This document shows, one piece after another, positions 25,111 to 33,614 of a DNA stretch of 62,989 nt (position 1 is the stretch's first letter; every line of letters begins with the position of its first letter). The notes below the pieces were generated by a model. That model had not been told where the DNA came from, ran no database searches, and saw only the letters and a list, made by a program, of their open reading frames with translations. The DNA comes from Bog-793 sp050014835 (GTDB lineage: Bacteria; Actinomycetota; Acidimicrobiia; Acidimicrobiales; Bog-793), in contig JBEKCO010000009.1 in assembly GCA_050014835.1 (NCBI GenBank), positions 1 through 62,989 of the forward strand. Direction: 5' to 3'. The position numbers and the translations under genes were made by a program.

Positions 25111-26472
25111 ATGGCGCAGCGACCGACCTCCGACCTGTTCGACGCCGCGGCCGCCGAGGAGTTGTCCCGGGTGGCGCCGCTCGCCACCCGGATGCGTCCG
25201 GCGACCCTCGAGGGCTTCGTCGGCCAGCACCACCTCGTCGGTCCGGGCGCGACCCTACGGGCGCTCATCGAGGCGGACCGGCTCTCCTCGGCGGTCTTCT
25301 TCGGACCGGCGGGCTCGGGCAAGACGACGCTCGCCCGGATCGTCGCGGCCTGCTCGGCGAAGGTCTTCGTGCAGCTCTCGGCGACCTCGGCCGGCGTGAA
25401 GGACATCCGCGAGACGCTCGAGGCGGCGCGGCGCGAGCTCGGGACGACGGGGCGGGGCACGATCCTTTTCCTCGACGAGATCCACCGCTTCTCGCGTTCC
25501 CAGCAGGACGCGCTCCTGCCGGGCGTCGAGGAGGGCGTCGTCGTCCTCATCGGAGCGACGACGGAGAACCCGTTCTTCTCGCTCACCTCGCCGCTGCTTT
25601 CGCGTTCGACGCTGTGGCGCTTCGACGCGATCGGCCGTGACGATCTCGCGGCGCTCGGGCACCGGGCGGCCGAGCTGGAGCGGGCGACGGTCGACGACGA
25701 CGCGCTCGGCGCCTGCTGCGACCTCGCCGACGGCGACGCCCGGGCGATGCTCACGACCCTCGAGATCGCCGTCGCCGTCGCCCGCGCCCGCGGCGAGGCG
25801 GACGTGGTGATCGGCCGGGACGACGTCGAGGCGGCGCGGACGACCCGGGCGCTTCGACACGGGCGCGACGCCCACTACGACCTCATCAGCGCGCTCATCA
25901 AGTCCGTGCGGGGCTCGGACCCCGACGCCGGGGTCTACTGGCTGGCCCGCCTGCTCGCCGGGGGCGAGGACCCGCGTTTCGTCGCCCGCCGGCTCGTCAT
26001 CCTGGCGAGCGAGGACGTCGGCATGGCCGACCCGCTCGGTCTCGTCGTGGCCGAGGCGGCCGCGGCGGCCCTCGACCGCGTCGGGCTGCCGGAGGCCGCC
26101 CTCAACCTCGCCGAGGCGGTCGTCTACCTCGCGACGGCGCCGAAGTCGAACCGGTCGGCGGCGGCCCTGTGGGCGGCGCAGTCCGACGTCGAGTCCGGGG
26201 CCCTCGGCGACGTGCCGGCCGCGCTCCGGGGATCGAACTACCCCGGGGCGGCCACGCTCGGGCACGGCGTCGGCTACGAGTATCCTCACGATGACCCGCG
26301 TGGCTGGGTCGAGGCCGACTACCTCCCGGCGGAGCTCGTCGGACGGCAGTATTACGAGCCGTCCGAGCACGGGGCCGAGGCCGGGGTCGCGAAGCGGCTG
26401 GCGGCCCTGCGCAGCCTCCGGCACGACGCCGCGTCCGGGCGAGCAGCACCGAAGGAGAACCGGGCACGGTGA
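25111..26472 (+). CDS. rarA: replication-associated recombination ATPase RarA (MgsA)
   Basis: 453 residues. AAA+ ATPase acting at stalled replication forks. Seen: RMRPATLEGFVGQHHLVG (family N-terminal box), Walker A FGPAGSGKTT, Walker B LFLDEIHRF, sensor 1 IGATTENPFF, arginine finger region SPLLSRSTLWRF, and the C-terminal tetramerisation region with HYDLISALIKSVRGSDPDA and ASEDVGMADP. ATG 25111 lies 19 bp after aspS. The order aspS-rarA-alaS is common in actinobacteria. Confidence 0.96.
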   Translation: MAQRPTSDLFDAAAAEELSRVAPLATRMRPATLEGFVGQHHLVGPGATLRALIEADRLSSAVFFGPAGSGKTTLARIVAACSAKVFVQLSATSAGVKDIRETLEAARRELGTTGRGTILFLDEIHRFSRSQQDALLPGVEEGVVVLIGATTENPFFSLTSPLLSRSTLWRFDAIGRDDLAALGHRAAELERATVDDDALGACCDLADGDARAMLTTLEIAVAVARARGEADVVIGRDDVEAARTTRALRHGRDAHYDLISALIKSVRGSDPDAGVYWLARLLAGGEDPRFVARRLVILASEDVGMADPLGLVVAEAAAAALDRVGLPEAALNLAEAVVYLATAPKSNRSAAALWAAQSDVESGALGDVPAALRGSNYPGAATLGHGVGYEYPHDDPRGWVEADYLPAELVGRQYYEPSEHGAEAGVAKRLAALRSLRHDAASGRAAPKENRAR

Positions 26473-26476
26473 GGAC

Positions 26477-29089
26477 ATGACGATCTCGAGCGACCAGCTG
26501 CGGGAGGCGTTCACCCGCTTCTTCGTCGAACGGGGCCACGCCGCGCTGCCGGCGGCGAGCCTCGTGCCCGTCGACCCGTCGGTCATGTTCACGATCGCCG
26601 GCATGGTGCAGTTCAAGCCGTACTTCGTCGGCGACGAGACGCCGCCCGAGAAGCGCGCGACGACGATCCAGCCGTGCTTCCGGATGTCGGACATCGACAT
26701 CATCGGGACGACGGCGCGCCACGAGACGCTGTTCGAGATGCTCGGCAACTTCAGCTTCGGCGACTACTTCAAGGAGCTGGCGATCCCGTACGCGTGGGAG
26801 CTCGTGACCGAAGTATTCGGCTTCGAGCCCGGCCGGCTCTGGGTGACGATCCACGAATCCGACAACGACTCGGCCGGGATCTGGCAGGAGGCGGCGAAGC
26901 TCCCCGCCGAGCGCATCCAGAAGATGGGCGAGGACAACTTCTGGAAGATGGGCGACACCGGTCCGTGCGGGCCGTGCTCGGAGATCTACTACGACCGGGG
27001 GGAATCCTTCGGCCCGGCGGGTGGGCCCGCCCAGGGGGACTCCGAGCGCTACACCGAGATCTGGAACCTCGTCTTCATGCAGTTCGAGCGCGCCGCCGAC
27101 GGGACGCTCACCGAGCTCCCGAACAAGAACATCGACACCGGGGCGGGGCTCGAGCGGATCCTCACGCTCCTCCAGGGGGTCGGGTCGCTTTTCGAGACCG
27201 ACCTGCTGGCCCCGGTCGTCGACGCCGCCGCGGCGCTCACGAGGTCATCCGCCGGCCGTGACGAGCCGACCGACGTGGCGTTGCGGATCCTCGCCGACCA
27301 CGCCCGGGCGGCGACCTTCCTCGTCTCCGACGGCGTCTTCCCCTCGAACGAGGGGCGGGGCTACGTCCTGCGCCGCGTCCTTCGCCGGGCCGCGCTCCGC
27401 GCCCACCAGCTCGGCGTGACCGAGATCGTGCTGCCCGACCTCATCGACTCCGTCGTCGCCACGCTCGGCGGGGCCTACCCGAAGCTTGTCCGCGACGCCT
27501 CGCTCGTGCGGACGGTCGTCGGCCACGAGGAGGAGGCGTTCCGCAGGACGCTGCGCGCCGGCTCGCAGCTCATCGACTCCGAGCTCGAAAAGGGCGGGAG
27601 CGTCCTCGACGGCACGGCGGCCTTCAAGCTCCACGACACCTACGGCTTCCCGATCGATCTCACCGTCGAGGTCGCCGGGGCGCGCGGGGTCTCCGTCGAC
27701 CGGGCCGGTTTCGAGGCGGCGATGGCGGAACAGCGCGCCCGGGGCCGGGAGGCGACGCGCAAGGCCGCCGCGGAATCGCGGCGCGAGGGCGCGCGCGAGG
27801 TCCTCGGCGAGTTCGGGGCGACCGTCTTCGTCGGTTACACGGAGACCTTGTGCGCGGCCCGCGTCCTCGGCGTCGAGGCGCGTCTCGACGCCGAGGGGTT
27901 CGAGAACGTCGACGGCGAGACGGCACCCCCGGGTGCCGAACTCCTCGACGTCTTCCTCGACCGCACCCCCTTCTACGCCGAGGCCGGGGGACAGGTCGGC
28001 GACACCGGGACGCTCGCGGGTCCGACGGGCACGTTCCGCGTCCTCGGCGCGACCTCGGCGGACGGGGTCACCTGCCACACGGGCTACGTCACCTCCGGGG
28101 TCCTCGCCGCGGGTGCCGAGGTCGTCGCCACGATCGACGTCGAGCGCCGGGAGGCGATCCGGCGCAACCACACGGCGACCCACCTGTTGCACTGGGCCCT
28201 GCGCGCCGTGCTCGGCGAGCACGTGCGACAGCAGGGCTCGCTCGTCGCGCCAGACCGGTTGCGCTTCGACTTCAGCCACTTCGCCGCCGTCACGCCCGCC
28301 GAGCTCGCCCGGGTCGAGGACATGGTCTCGATGGCGATCCTCGCCGACTCGCCGGTGCGGGTCGACGAGACGTCGCGGGTCGAGGCCGAGCGTGCCGGCG
28401 CCATCGCCTTTTTCGGCGAGAAGTACGGCGAGATCGTCCGTGTCGTGCACGCCGGCCCGGACTCGGTCGAGCTCTGCGGGGGGACCCACGTCTCGGCGCT
28501 CGGCACGATCGGGCCGTTCCGCATCGTCGCAGAGAGCTCGATCGGCGCCAACACGCGCCGCATCGAGGCGACGACCGGCACCGGGACGCTCGCCCGGTTC
28601 CGCAGGCTGGAATCGGTCGTGGCGCGGGCGGCCGCCGCGTTGCACACCCCGCCCGACGAGCTCGACGAGGCGGTCGAGCGCCTCGTCGAGCGCGAGCGTG
28701 CGCTCGCCGACGATCTCCGGCGGCTCGAGGGCCAGTTCCGATCCACCGAGGCGAAGAAGCTGGCCGAAACGGCGGAAGGGGGAACCGTCGTCGCCCGCCG
28801 GGACGGGATCGACCCTGCCGAGCTCCGGGAGCTCGCGCTCGCCGCCCGCCGGGAGGAAGGGGTCGTGGCCGTCGGCCTCATCGGCGCGTCCGACGATGAC
28901 CGGGTGGCGATCGTCGTCGCGACGACGAAGGCGAGCGGGATCGATGCCCGCACCGTCGCGGCGGCGGCGGCGGCGGTCGTCGGAGGGGGAGGGGGCGGCT
29001 CTCCGGAGCTCGCCACGGCAGGTGGGCGGGACGTGTCCGCCGTCGACGCCGCGCTGGGGACGCTGCACTCGCTGCTCGGGTCTGCTTGA
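26477..29089 (+). CDS. alaS: alanyl-tRNA synthetase
   Basis: 870 residues, class II AlaRS. Catalytic core starts SDQLREAFTRFFVERGHAALP; motif 2 region ATTIQPCFRMSDID; motif 3 GAGLERILTLLQGVG. Editing domain zinc ligands: HTATHLLHWAL (HxxxH) and CGGTHVSALG (C...H). The C-terminal C-Ala domain contains a glycine run (VVGGGGGGSPELA) typical of the family. ATG 26477 follows GTGAGGA; the gene starts 4 bp after the rarA stop. Confidence 0.97.
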   Translation: MTISSDQLREAFTRFFVERGHAALPAASLVPVDPSVMFTIAGMVQFKPYFVGDETPPEKRATTIQPCFRMSDIDIIGTTARHETLFEMLGNFSFGDYFKELAIPYAWELVTEVFGFEPGRLWVTIHESDNDSAGIWQEAAKLPAERIQKMGEDNFWKMGDTGPCGPCSEIYYDRGESFGPAGGPAQGDSERYTEIWNLVFMQFERAADGTLTELPNKNIDTGAGLERILTLLQGVGSLFETDLLAPVVDAAAALTRSSAGRDEPTDVALRILADHARAATFLVSDGVFPSNEGRGYVLRRVLRRAALRAHQLGVTEIVLPDLIDSVVATLGGAYPKLVRDASLVRTVVGHEEEAFRRTLRAGSQLIDSELEKGGSVLDGTAAFKLHDTYGFPIDLTVEVAGARGVSVDRAGFEAAMAEQRARGREATRKAAAESRREGAREVLGEFGATVFVGYTETLCAARVLGVEARLDAEGFENVDGETAPPGAELLDVFLDRTPFYAEAGGQVGDTGTLAGPTGTFRVLGATSADGVTCHTGYVTSGVLAAGAEVVATIDVERREAIRRNHTATHLLHWALRAVLGEHVRQQGSLVAPDRLRFDFSHFAAVTPAELARVEDMVSMAILADSPVRVDETSRVEAERAGAIAFFGEKYGEIVRVVHAGPDSVELCGGTHVSALGTIGPFRIVAESSIGANTRRIEATTGTGTLARFRRLESVVARAAAALHTPPDELDEAVERLVERERALADDLRRLEGQFRSTEAKKLAETAEGGTVVARRDGIDPAELRELALAARREEGVVAVGLIGASDDDRVAIVVATTKASGIDARTVAAAAAAVVGGGGGGSPELATAGGRDVSAVDAALGTLHSLLGSA

Positions 29090-29099
29090 GGGGCGCGCG

Positions 29100-29597
29100 G
29101 TGAGCGACGGCGGCGGCTCGCCCGGTCCCTGCCTCGGCGTCGACCTCGGCGCGGTGCGTATCGGCCTCGCCGTCACGGACTCGGCGCGCACGGTCGCCAT
29201 CCCGCGGGGGGTCCTCGCCCGCCGCGGCGACGAGGGGGCCGATCACGACGCGATCGCCGAACTCGCGCGCGAACTCGGCGCGACCGTCGTCGTCGTCGGC
29301 GTGCCCCTGAGCCTCGACGGCGGGATCGGACCGGCGGCGGGACGGGTCATCGCCGAGGCCGCCCGGCTGGCGGACGCGCTCTCCGTGCCCGTCGAGACGA
29401 TCGACGAGCGGTTCTCGACCGTCGAGGCGAGCCGCCGGCAAAAGGAGACGGACGCCTCGGGCCGCCGCGGCGGGGCCTTCCGGGGACGGGTCGCGCGGCG
29501 CCGCGCCTTTCGGGGCCGCGGGGCGCGTCCCCCCGTCGACGCCGGGGCGGCGGCGGTGATCCTCCAGGCGTACATCGACCGGGCGCGATCGCAGTGA
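29100..29597 (+). CDS. ruvX: Holliday junction resolvase-like RuvX/YqgF, with an Arg/Gly-rich insert
   Basis: 165 residues, RNase H-like fold; the family processes pre-16S rRNA 5' ends (YqgF). Seen: CLGVDLGAVRIGLAVTD at the start, VVVGVPLSLDG in the middle, DERFSTVEA, and the closing VDAGAAAVILQAYID. Between them (about residues 120-145) lies an extra basic stretch, GRRGGAFRGRVARRRAFRGRG, in which AFRGR occurs twice; standard homologues have only a few residues here. GTG 29100; stop overlaps aroE start. The mltG gene usually between ruvX and aroE is absent. Confidence 0.92.
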   Translation: MSDGGGSPGPCLGVDLGAVRIGLAVTDSARTVAIPRGVLARRGDEGADHDAIAELARELGATVVVVGVPLSLDGGIGPAAGRVIAEAARLADALSVPVETIDERFSTVEASRRQKETDASGRRGGAFRGRVARRRAFRGRGARPPVDAGAAAVILQAYIDRARSQ

Positions 29598-30454
29598 TCG
29601 AACCCGACGCGGCCGTGCCGGCCGGCACGACGCTCGCCGCCGGGCTCATCGGCGACCCGGTCGCCCAATCGCTTTCGCCGGTGATCCACAACGCGGCCTA
29701 CGCCGCGCTCGGGCTCGACTGGTCCTACGGGCTGTTCCGGGTGCCCGCCGGCGGGGCCGCCGCGGCGCTCGCCGCCGCCGGGGCCCGGGGGTTGCGGGGC
29801 TTGTCGGTGACGACGCCGCACAAGATCGCCGCGGCCGCCGCCTGCGACGAGCGCTCGCCGACCGTCGAACGGATCGGCGCGGCGAACACCGTCGTCTTCC
29901 GCGGCGGGCGGAGCTGCGCCGAGAACACCGACGGGGTGGGCCTCCTCGACGACCTCGCGGCGACCTGGCGCTTCGACCCGGCGGGCGCGGTCTGCGCCGT
30001 GGTCGGCGCGGGTTCGACGGCGCGGGCGATCGTCGCCGCGCTCGCCGACGCCGGGGCCCGGGAGGTCCTCGTCGTCGACCGGACCGCCGCCAACGCCGGG
30101 GCGGCCGCGGCGCTCGCCGGCGCCGCGGGGCGGGTCGCCCGGGTCGAGGAGGTCGCCTCGGCCGCGCTCGTCGTCCAGGCGACCTCGGTCGGGTTCGGCG
30201 GCGCGCGAGCCGGGTTCGCGGGGGGATGGGAGGCGGTCACCGGCCACCTCGGGTCGGACCAGCTCGCCGTCGACGCCGTCTACGCTCCCCCGGTCACCGA
30301 GTTCCTGGCGCTCGCCGGCGCGCAGGGGGCCCGTGTCCGCAACGGCCTCGGCCTGCTCGTGCACCAGGCGGCCCGCCAGGTGGCGCTTTTCACCGGCAAG
30401 ACGGCGCCCGTCGGGGCGATGTTCGCGGCGCTCGGTATCGATCCCGGGCGCTGA
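29594..30454 (+). CDS. aroE: shikimate 5-dehydrogenase
   Basis: 286 residues. Reduces 3-dehydroshikimate to shikimate with NADPH in aromatic amino acid synthesis. Substrate-binding motifs: GLIGDPVAQSLSPVIHNAA, SVTTPHKIAAA (catalytic Lys; the usual M of SVTMPHK is T here), GAANTVVF, ENTDGVGLL. NADP fold: VVGAGSTARAIVAAL, with the common G-GG-A-A changed to GAGSTAR; NADP Arg in VDRTAANA. C-terminus GLGLLVHQAARQVALFTG. GTG 29594 overlaps the ruvX stop (GTGA). Confidence 0.95.
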   Translation: MIEPDAAVPAGTTLAAGLIGDPVAQSLSPVIHNAAYAALGLDWSYGLFRVPAGGAAAALAAAGARGLRGLSVTTPHKIAAAAACDERSPTVERIGAANTVVFRGGRSCAENTDGVGLLDDLAATWRFDPAGAVCAVVGAGSTARAIVAALADAGAREVLVVDRTAANAGAAAALAGAAGRVARVEEVASAALVVQATSVGFGGARAGFAGGWEAVTGHLGSDQLAVDAVYAPPVTEFLALAGAQGARVRNGLGLLVHQAARQVALFTGKTAPVGAMFAALGIDPGR

Positions 30455-30499
30455 CAACGGTCGGCCGGACGGGCCCGGAGCCGCAAGGTCGCAGCCCCC

Positions 30500-31678
30500 G
30501 TGGCACCGGTAACGTTGCGGGTCGTGGCCGCCCACTACCTCGGGCGACGTGTCGCGCGCCGCCGAAGCGACAACGCCGCCGTCGCCGTCCTGCGCCACGT
30601 CGACTACGTGCTCGTCGGCTCCATCGTGTTGCTCGCGGTGTTCGGGGTCGTGATGGTGTACTCGGCCTCGCGCTCGTTGTATCCGCTCGAGCCGACGTAC
30701 TTCCTGAAGCGCCAGATCGCCTACGACGTCGTCGGGTTCGGCGCGATGGTCGTCGCCGCGCTCGTCGACTACCGGCGGCTGGAGGAGTGGGGCTACGTGC
30801 TCTACGGCGCGGTCGTCGTTGCCCTCGTCGCCGTGAAGGCGATCGGGCACACCGAGAACGGTGCCGAGCGCTGGATCTCGATCGCGGGTTTCCAGCTCCA
30901 GCCCTCGGAGTTCGCCGTGCTCGCCGCCATCATCGTGATCGGCGTGTACTTGTCGCGTCACGAACGGGTGCTCAACGTGCGCTCCGTCGCCGCGCTCGTC
31001 GTCCTGGCGGGCGTCCCGATGCTGCTCGTCGTCGTGCAGCCGGACCTCGGCACGGCGATCCTCCTCGCCGTGGTGCTCTTCGTGATGCTCTTTGTTGGCG
31101 GGGTCCGCCTGCGCTTCTTGGCCGCGCTCGCCGTGCTCGCCGTCGCCGGCTTCGCGATCGCGGTCGCGGTCCACGTTCTCAACCGCTACCAGCTCGACCG
31201 GCTGACGGCGTTTCTGCACCAGGACAGCGGCGGATCCCAGACCCTCAACTACAACGTCATCCAGTCGAAGACCGCCATCGGGGCCGGGGGGCTGCGCGGC
31301 ACGGGGCTGTTCCGCGGCCTCGAGACGAACCTCGCCTACGTGCCGATCCAGTACGCCGACTTCATCTTCTCGGCGATCGGCGAGCAGATCGGCTTCATCG
31401 GCTCGGCGTTGGTGATCGGGCTGTACGGGGTCGTCGCCTACCGCGTCTTCCGCGCCGTCCAGGTCGCCCGGGACTCCCTCGGGCGGCTGTTGTGCGCGGG
31501 GGTGCTCGCCTTCCTCGCCATCTCCGTGTTCGAGAACATCGGCATGGCGACGGGGATCATGCCGATCACGGGGATCCCGCTTCCGTTCATCTCCTATGGG
31601 GGCTCGGCGCTCCTCGCGTTCTTCCTTGCCGCGGGCGCCGTGGTTAATGTCGAACTGCACCGGAGCCGCCCACGATGA
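30500..31678 (+). CDS. rodA: SEDS peptidoglycan polymerase, canonical RodA
   Basis: 392 residues with about ten hydrophobic segments. SEDS glycosyltransferase polymerising lipid II for cell elongation. Visible family motifs: RQIAYDVVG, GAERWISIAGFQLQPSEF, QPDLGTAILL (with the conserved Asp), GTGLFRGLETNLAYVPIQYADFIFSAIGEQIGF in outline, and PITGIPLPFISYGGSAL. GTG 30500 gives a 30-residue basic N-terminus. No PBP2 gene is adjacent. The next gene starts on its stop codon (ATGA). A second, different SEDS protein is encoded at 32196-33560. Confidence 0.93.
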   Translation: MAPVTLRVVAAHYLGRRVARRRSDNAAVAVLRHVDYVLVGSIVLLAVFGVVMVYSASRSLYPLEPTYFLKRQIAYDVVGFGAMVVAALVDYRRLEEWGYVLYGAVVVALVAVKAIGHTENGAERWISIAGFQLQPSEFAVLAAIIVIGVYLSRHERVLNVRSVAALVVLAGVPMLLVVVQPDLGTAILLAVVLFVMLFVGGVRLRFLAALAVLAVAGFAIAVAVHVLNRYQLDRLTAFLHQDSGGSQTLNYNVIQSKTAIGAGGLRGTGLFRGLETNLAYVPIQYADFIFSAIGEQIGFIGSALVIGLYGVVAYRVFRAVQVARDSLGRLLCAGVLAFLAISVFENIGMATGIMPITGIPLPFISYGGSALLAFFLAAGAVVNVELHRSRPR

Positions 31679-32274
31679 CGCCAAGACCGCGCAAAGCCAC
31701 CGCCAAGACGCCCGCCGCGACCGCCGAGGTGGCGGTGGCGGTGACGGTCGGCGCGCCCCCCGACGGGCCCGAGGCGGCCTCCGAGGAAACGGCCCCCGGG
31801 ACGGAGGTGCTGGCGACCGAGGCGGACAAAGAGGAGGACGGGCCGGGCGCGGGCTTCTCCCTCGTGCACGTCGTCGACGTCGCGATGGTGCTCCCGAACC
31901 CGAACCCGGTCCTCGTCCTGGAGGAGCTCGCCGCGCCGAGGCGGAGGCTCGCCATCCCGATCGGCCTCGCCGAGGGGACCGCGATCAGCTACGCGCTACG
32001 TGGCCGGACGACCCCGAAGCCGCTCACCCACGAACTGTTCGTCGACGTGGTGAACCGGCTCGGCGGGCAGGTGAGGGCGGCGCGCCTCACGCTCTACACG
32101 CAGGGCGCCTACTACGCCGAAGTCGTCGTGGCATCCTCGGGGGCGGAGCACGCTGTGTCGTGCCGCCCCTCGGACGCCATCGCCCTGGCGTTGCGTCAGG
32201 GCGCGCCGGCGACGATCGCCGTCGCCTCGGTGCTGCTCGACCAGCTCGGGACGGCCGGTTCGACGACCGGCTGA
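31675..32274 (+). CDS. bifunctional nuclease (BFN, DUF151) family protein
   Basis: 199 residues. A low-complexity N-terminus (about 60 residues, Ala/Glu/Pro-rich) precedes the BFN domain: VLVLEELAAPRRRLAIPIGLAEG (start), TPKPLTHELFVDVVNRLGG, and the C-terminal CRPSDAIALALRQGAP. Homologues have been reported as nucleases, but the evidence is limited. ATG 31675 overlaps the rodA stop. The last 79 nt overlap the 3' end of the opposing SEDS gene. Confidence 0.88.
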   Translation: MTPRPRKATAKTPAATAEVAVAVTVGAPPDGPEAASEETAPGTEVLATEADKEEDGPGAGFSLVHVVDVAMVLPNPNPVLVLEELAAPRRRLAIPIGLAEGTAISYALRGRTTPKPLTHELFVDVVNRLGGQVRAARLTLYTQGAYYAEVVVASSGAEHAVSCRPSDAIALALRQGAPATIAVASVLLDQLGTAGSTTG

Positions 32275-33560
32275 TTCCCCTCGTTCGAGATCCGCATGAG
32301 GAGCGCGAGCAGCGCGTAGTTGGCGACGAGCGAGGAGCCGCCGTAGGAGACGAAGGGGAGCGTCACGCCGGTCAGGGGCAAAAGGCGCGTGTTGCCCGCC
32401 ATGATGAGGAACGCCTGGAGGCCGAGCGTCGCGGTGAGCCCGGCGGCGACGAGGCGGGCGAACTCCGAGTGGGCGCGACGCGCGGCGCGCAGCCCCGCGC
32501 CGACGATGATGGCGTAGCAGCAGACGACGGCGGCCGCGCCGACGAGCCCGAGCTCCTCGCCGATCACGGCGAAGATGAAGTCGCTCGACGACACCGGCAG
32601 CGTCCGGGCGGCGATCCCGAAGCCGATCCCCGTGCCGAAGAGCCCCCCGCGGGCGAAGGCGAGCTCGCCCTGGACGGGCTGGTAGCCGGTCCCGGTCGCG
32701 CGGGCCCAGGGGTCGAGCCAGTCCGAGATGCGCTCGTTCACCTGGCCGAGGACGTGGCTCGCCGCGAGGGTCGCCAGCACGAAGACGACGAGCCCGATCA
32801 CGACGTAGGTCCACCGCCCCGTCGTCATCCAGATCATCACCAAAAAGACGAGGAACAAAAGCAACGAGAAGCCGATGTCGTGCTCGGCGAGGATGATGAG
32901 GAGCGCCAGCACCCCGGCGACGACGATCGGCCCGAAGGCGCGCAGGTCCGGGAGCATGCGGTTGCCGATGCGCTGCGTCGAGATCGTGAGCAGTTCGCGC
33001 TTGTCGATGAGGTAGGACGCCCAGAACACGACGATGAGGAGCTTCGCGATCTCGACCGGCTGGAACTCGATGGAGTCGATGTGCACCCAGAGACGTGCCC
33101 CGTTGATCTTCTCGCCGATCCCCGGCACGAGCGGCGAGACAAGGAGCAGAAGGGCGGCCCCGGCGAGCAGGTAGCGGTAGCGCTCGAGGTCGCGGCTGCG
33201 CCTCACGACGAGAAGTACGGCCGCGTAGAGCCCGAGCCCGATCACCGTCCAGGCGAGCTGTTCCCCGGCGCGCCCGGAGTCGCCGCGCTCGATCATCACG
33301 TAGCCGAGGCCGTTCAGGAAAAGGGCCACGGGCACGATCACCGGGTCGGCGTTCGGTGCGAGGAGCCGGTTCACGACCTGCACGCCCAAGCTGAGGAGGA
33401 CGAGGCAGACGATGAACGTGACGACGTGGTCGGGGAGCGCGTTCGTCGTGGCGAGCGACTGCATGAGCGTCGCCGCGAGCACGACGAGGGCCCCGACGCA
33501 GAGCAGTCCCGCCTCGGTCCGCCGTCGCGACGCCCCGCGGCGGGCTGCCAGAAGCGTCAC
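32196..33560 (-). CDS. SEDS family protein, actinobacterial RodA/FtsW type
   Basis: 454 residues. An N-terminal extension with three or so extra helices (GALVVLAATLMQSL and ADPVIVPVALFLNGLGYVM) precedes the SEDS core, as in the RodA that pairs with PbpA in actinomycetes. Core motifs: GARLWVHIDSIEFQPVEIAK, AEHDIGFSLL (Asp of the active site region), GTGIGFGIAARTLPVSSSDFIFAVIGEELG in outline, and PLTGVTLPFVSYGGSSL. GTG 33560 is 7 nt from a TACCGT box. Its tail overlaps the BFN gene by 79 bp in convergent orientation. No PBP, FHA or PknB genes are adjacent, unlike the classic cluster. Confidence 0.92.
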   Translation of the reverse strand: MTLLAARRGASRRRTEAGLLCVGALVVLAATLMQSLATTNALPDHVVTFIVCLVLLSLGVQVVNRLLAPNADPVIVPVALFLNGLGYVMIERGDSGRAGEQLAWTVIGLGLYAAVLLVVRRSRDLERYRYLLAGAALLLLVSPLVPGIGEKINGARLWVHIDSIEFQPVEIAKLLIVVFWASYLIDKRELLTISTQRIGNRMLPDLRAFGPIVVAGVLALLIILAEHDIGFSLLLFLVFLVMIWMTTGRWTYVVIGLVVFVLATLAASHVLGQVNERISDWLDPWARATGTGYQPVQGELAFARGGLFGTGIGFGIAARTLPVSSSDFIFAVIGEELGLVGAAAVVCCYAIIVGAGLRAARRAHSEFARLVAAGLTATLGLQAFLIMAGNTRLLPLTGVTLPFVSYGGSSLVANYALLALLMRISNEGNQPVVEPAVPSWSSSTEATAIVAGAP

Positions 33561-33602
33561 GCCCCGTACGGTAGTTGAAAGGGACCGAACCGCCTGGCCA
33601 GC

Positions 33603-33608
33603 TAGCCT
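33603..33608 (+). promoter_or_regulatory. -10 box of ppk, leaderless type
   Basis: TAGCCT, 6 nt before ATG 33615. It lies back-to-back with the TACCGT box (33568-33573, minus strand) of the divergent SEDS gene, so both transcripts start within about 55 bp. Confidence 0.55.
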
Positions 33609-33614
33609 GGGGCG

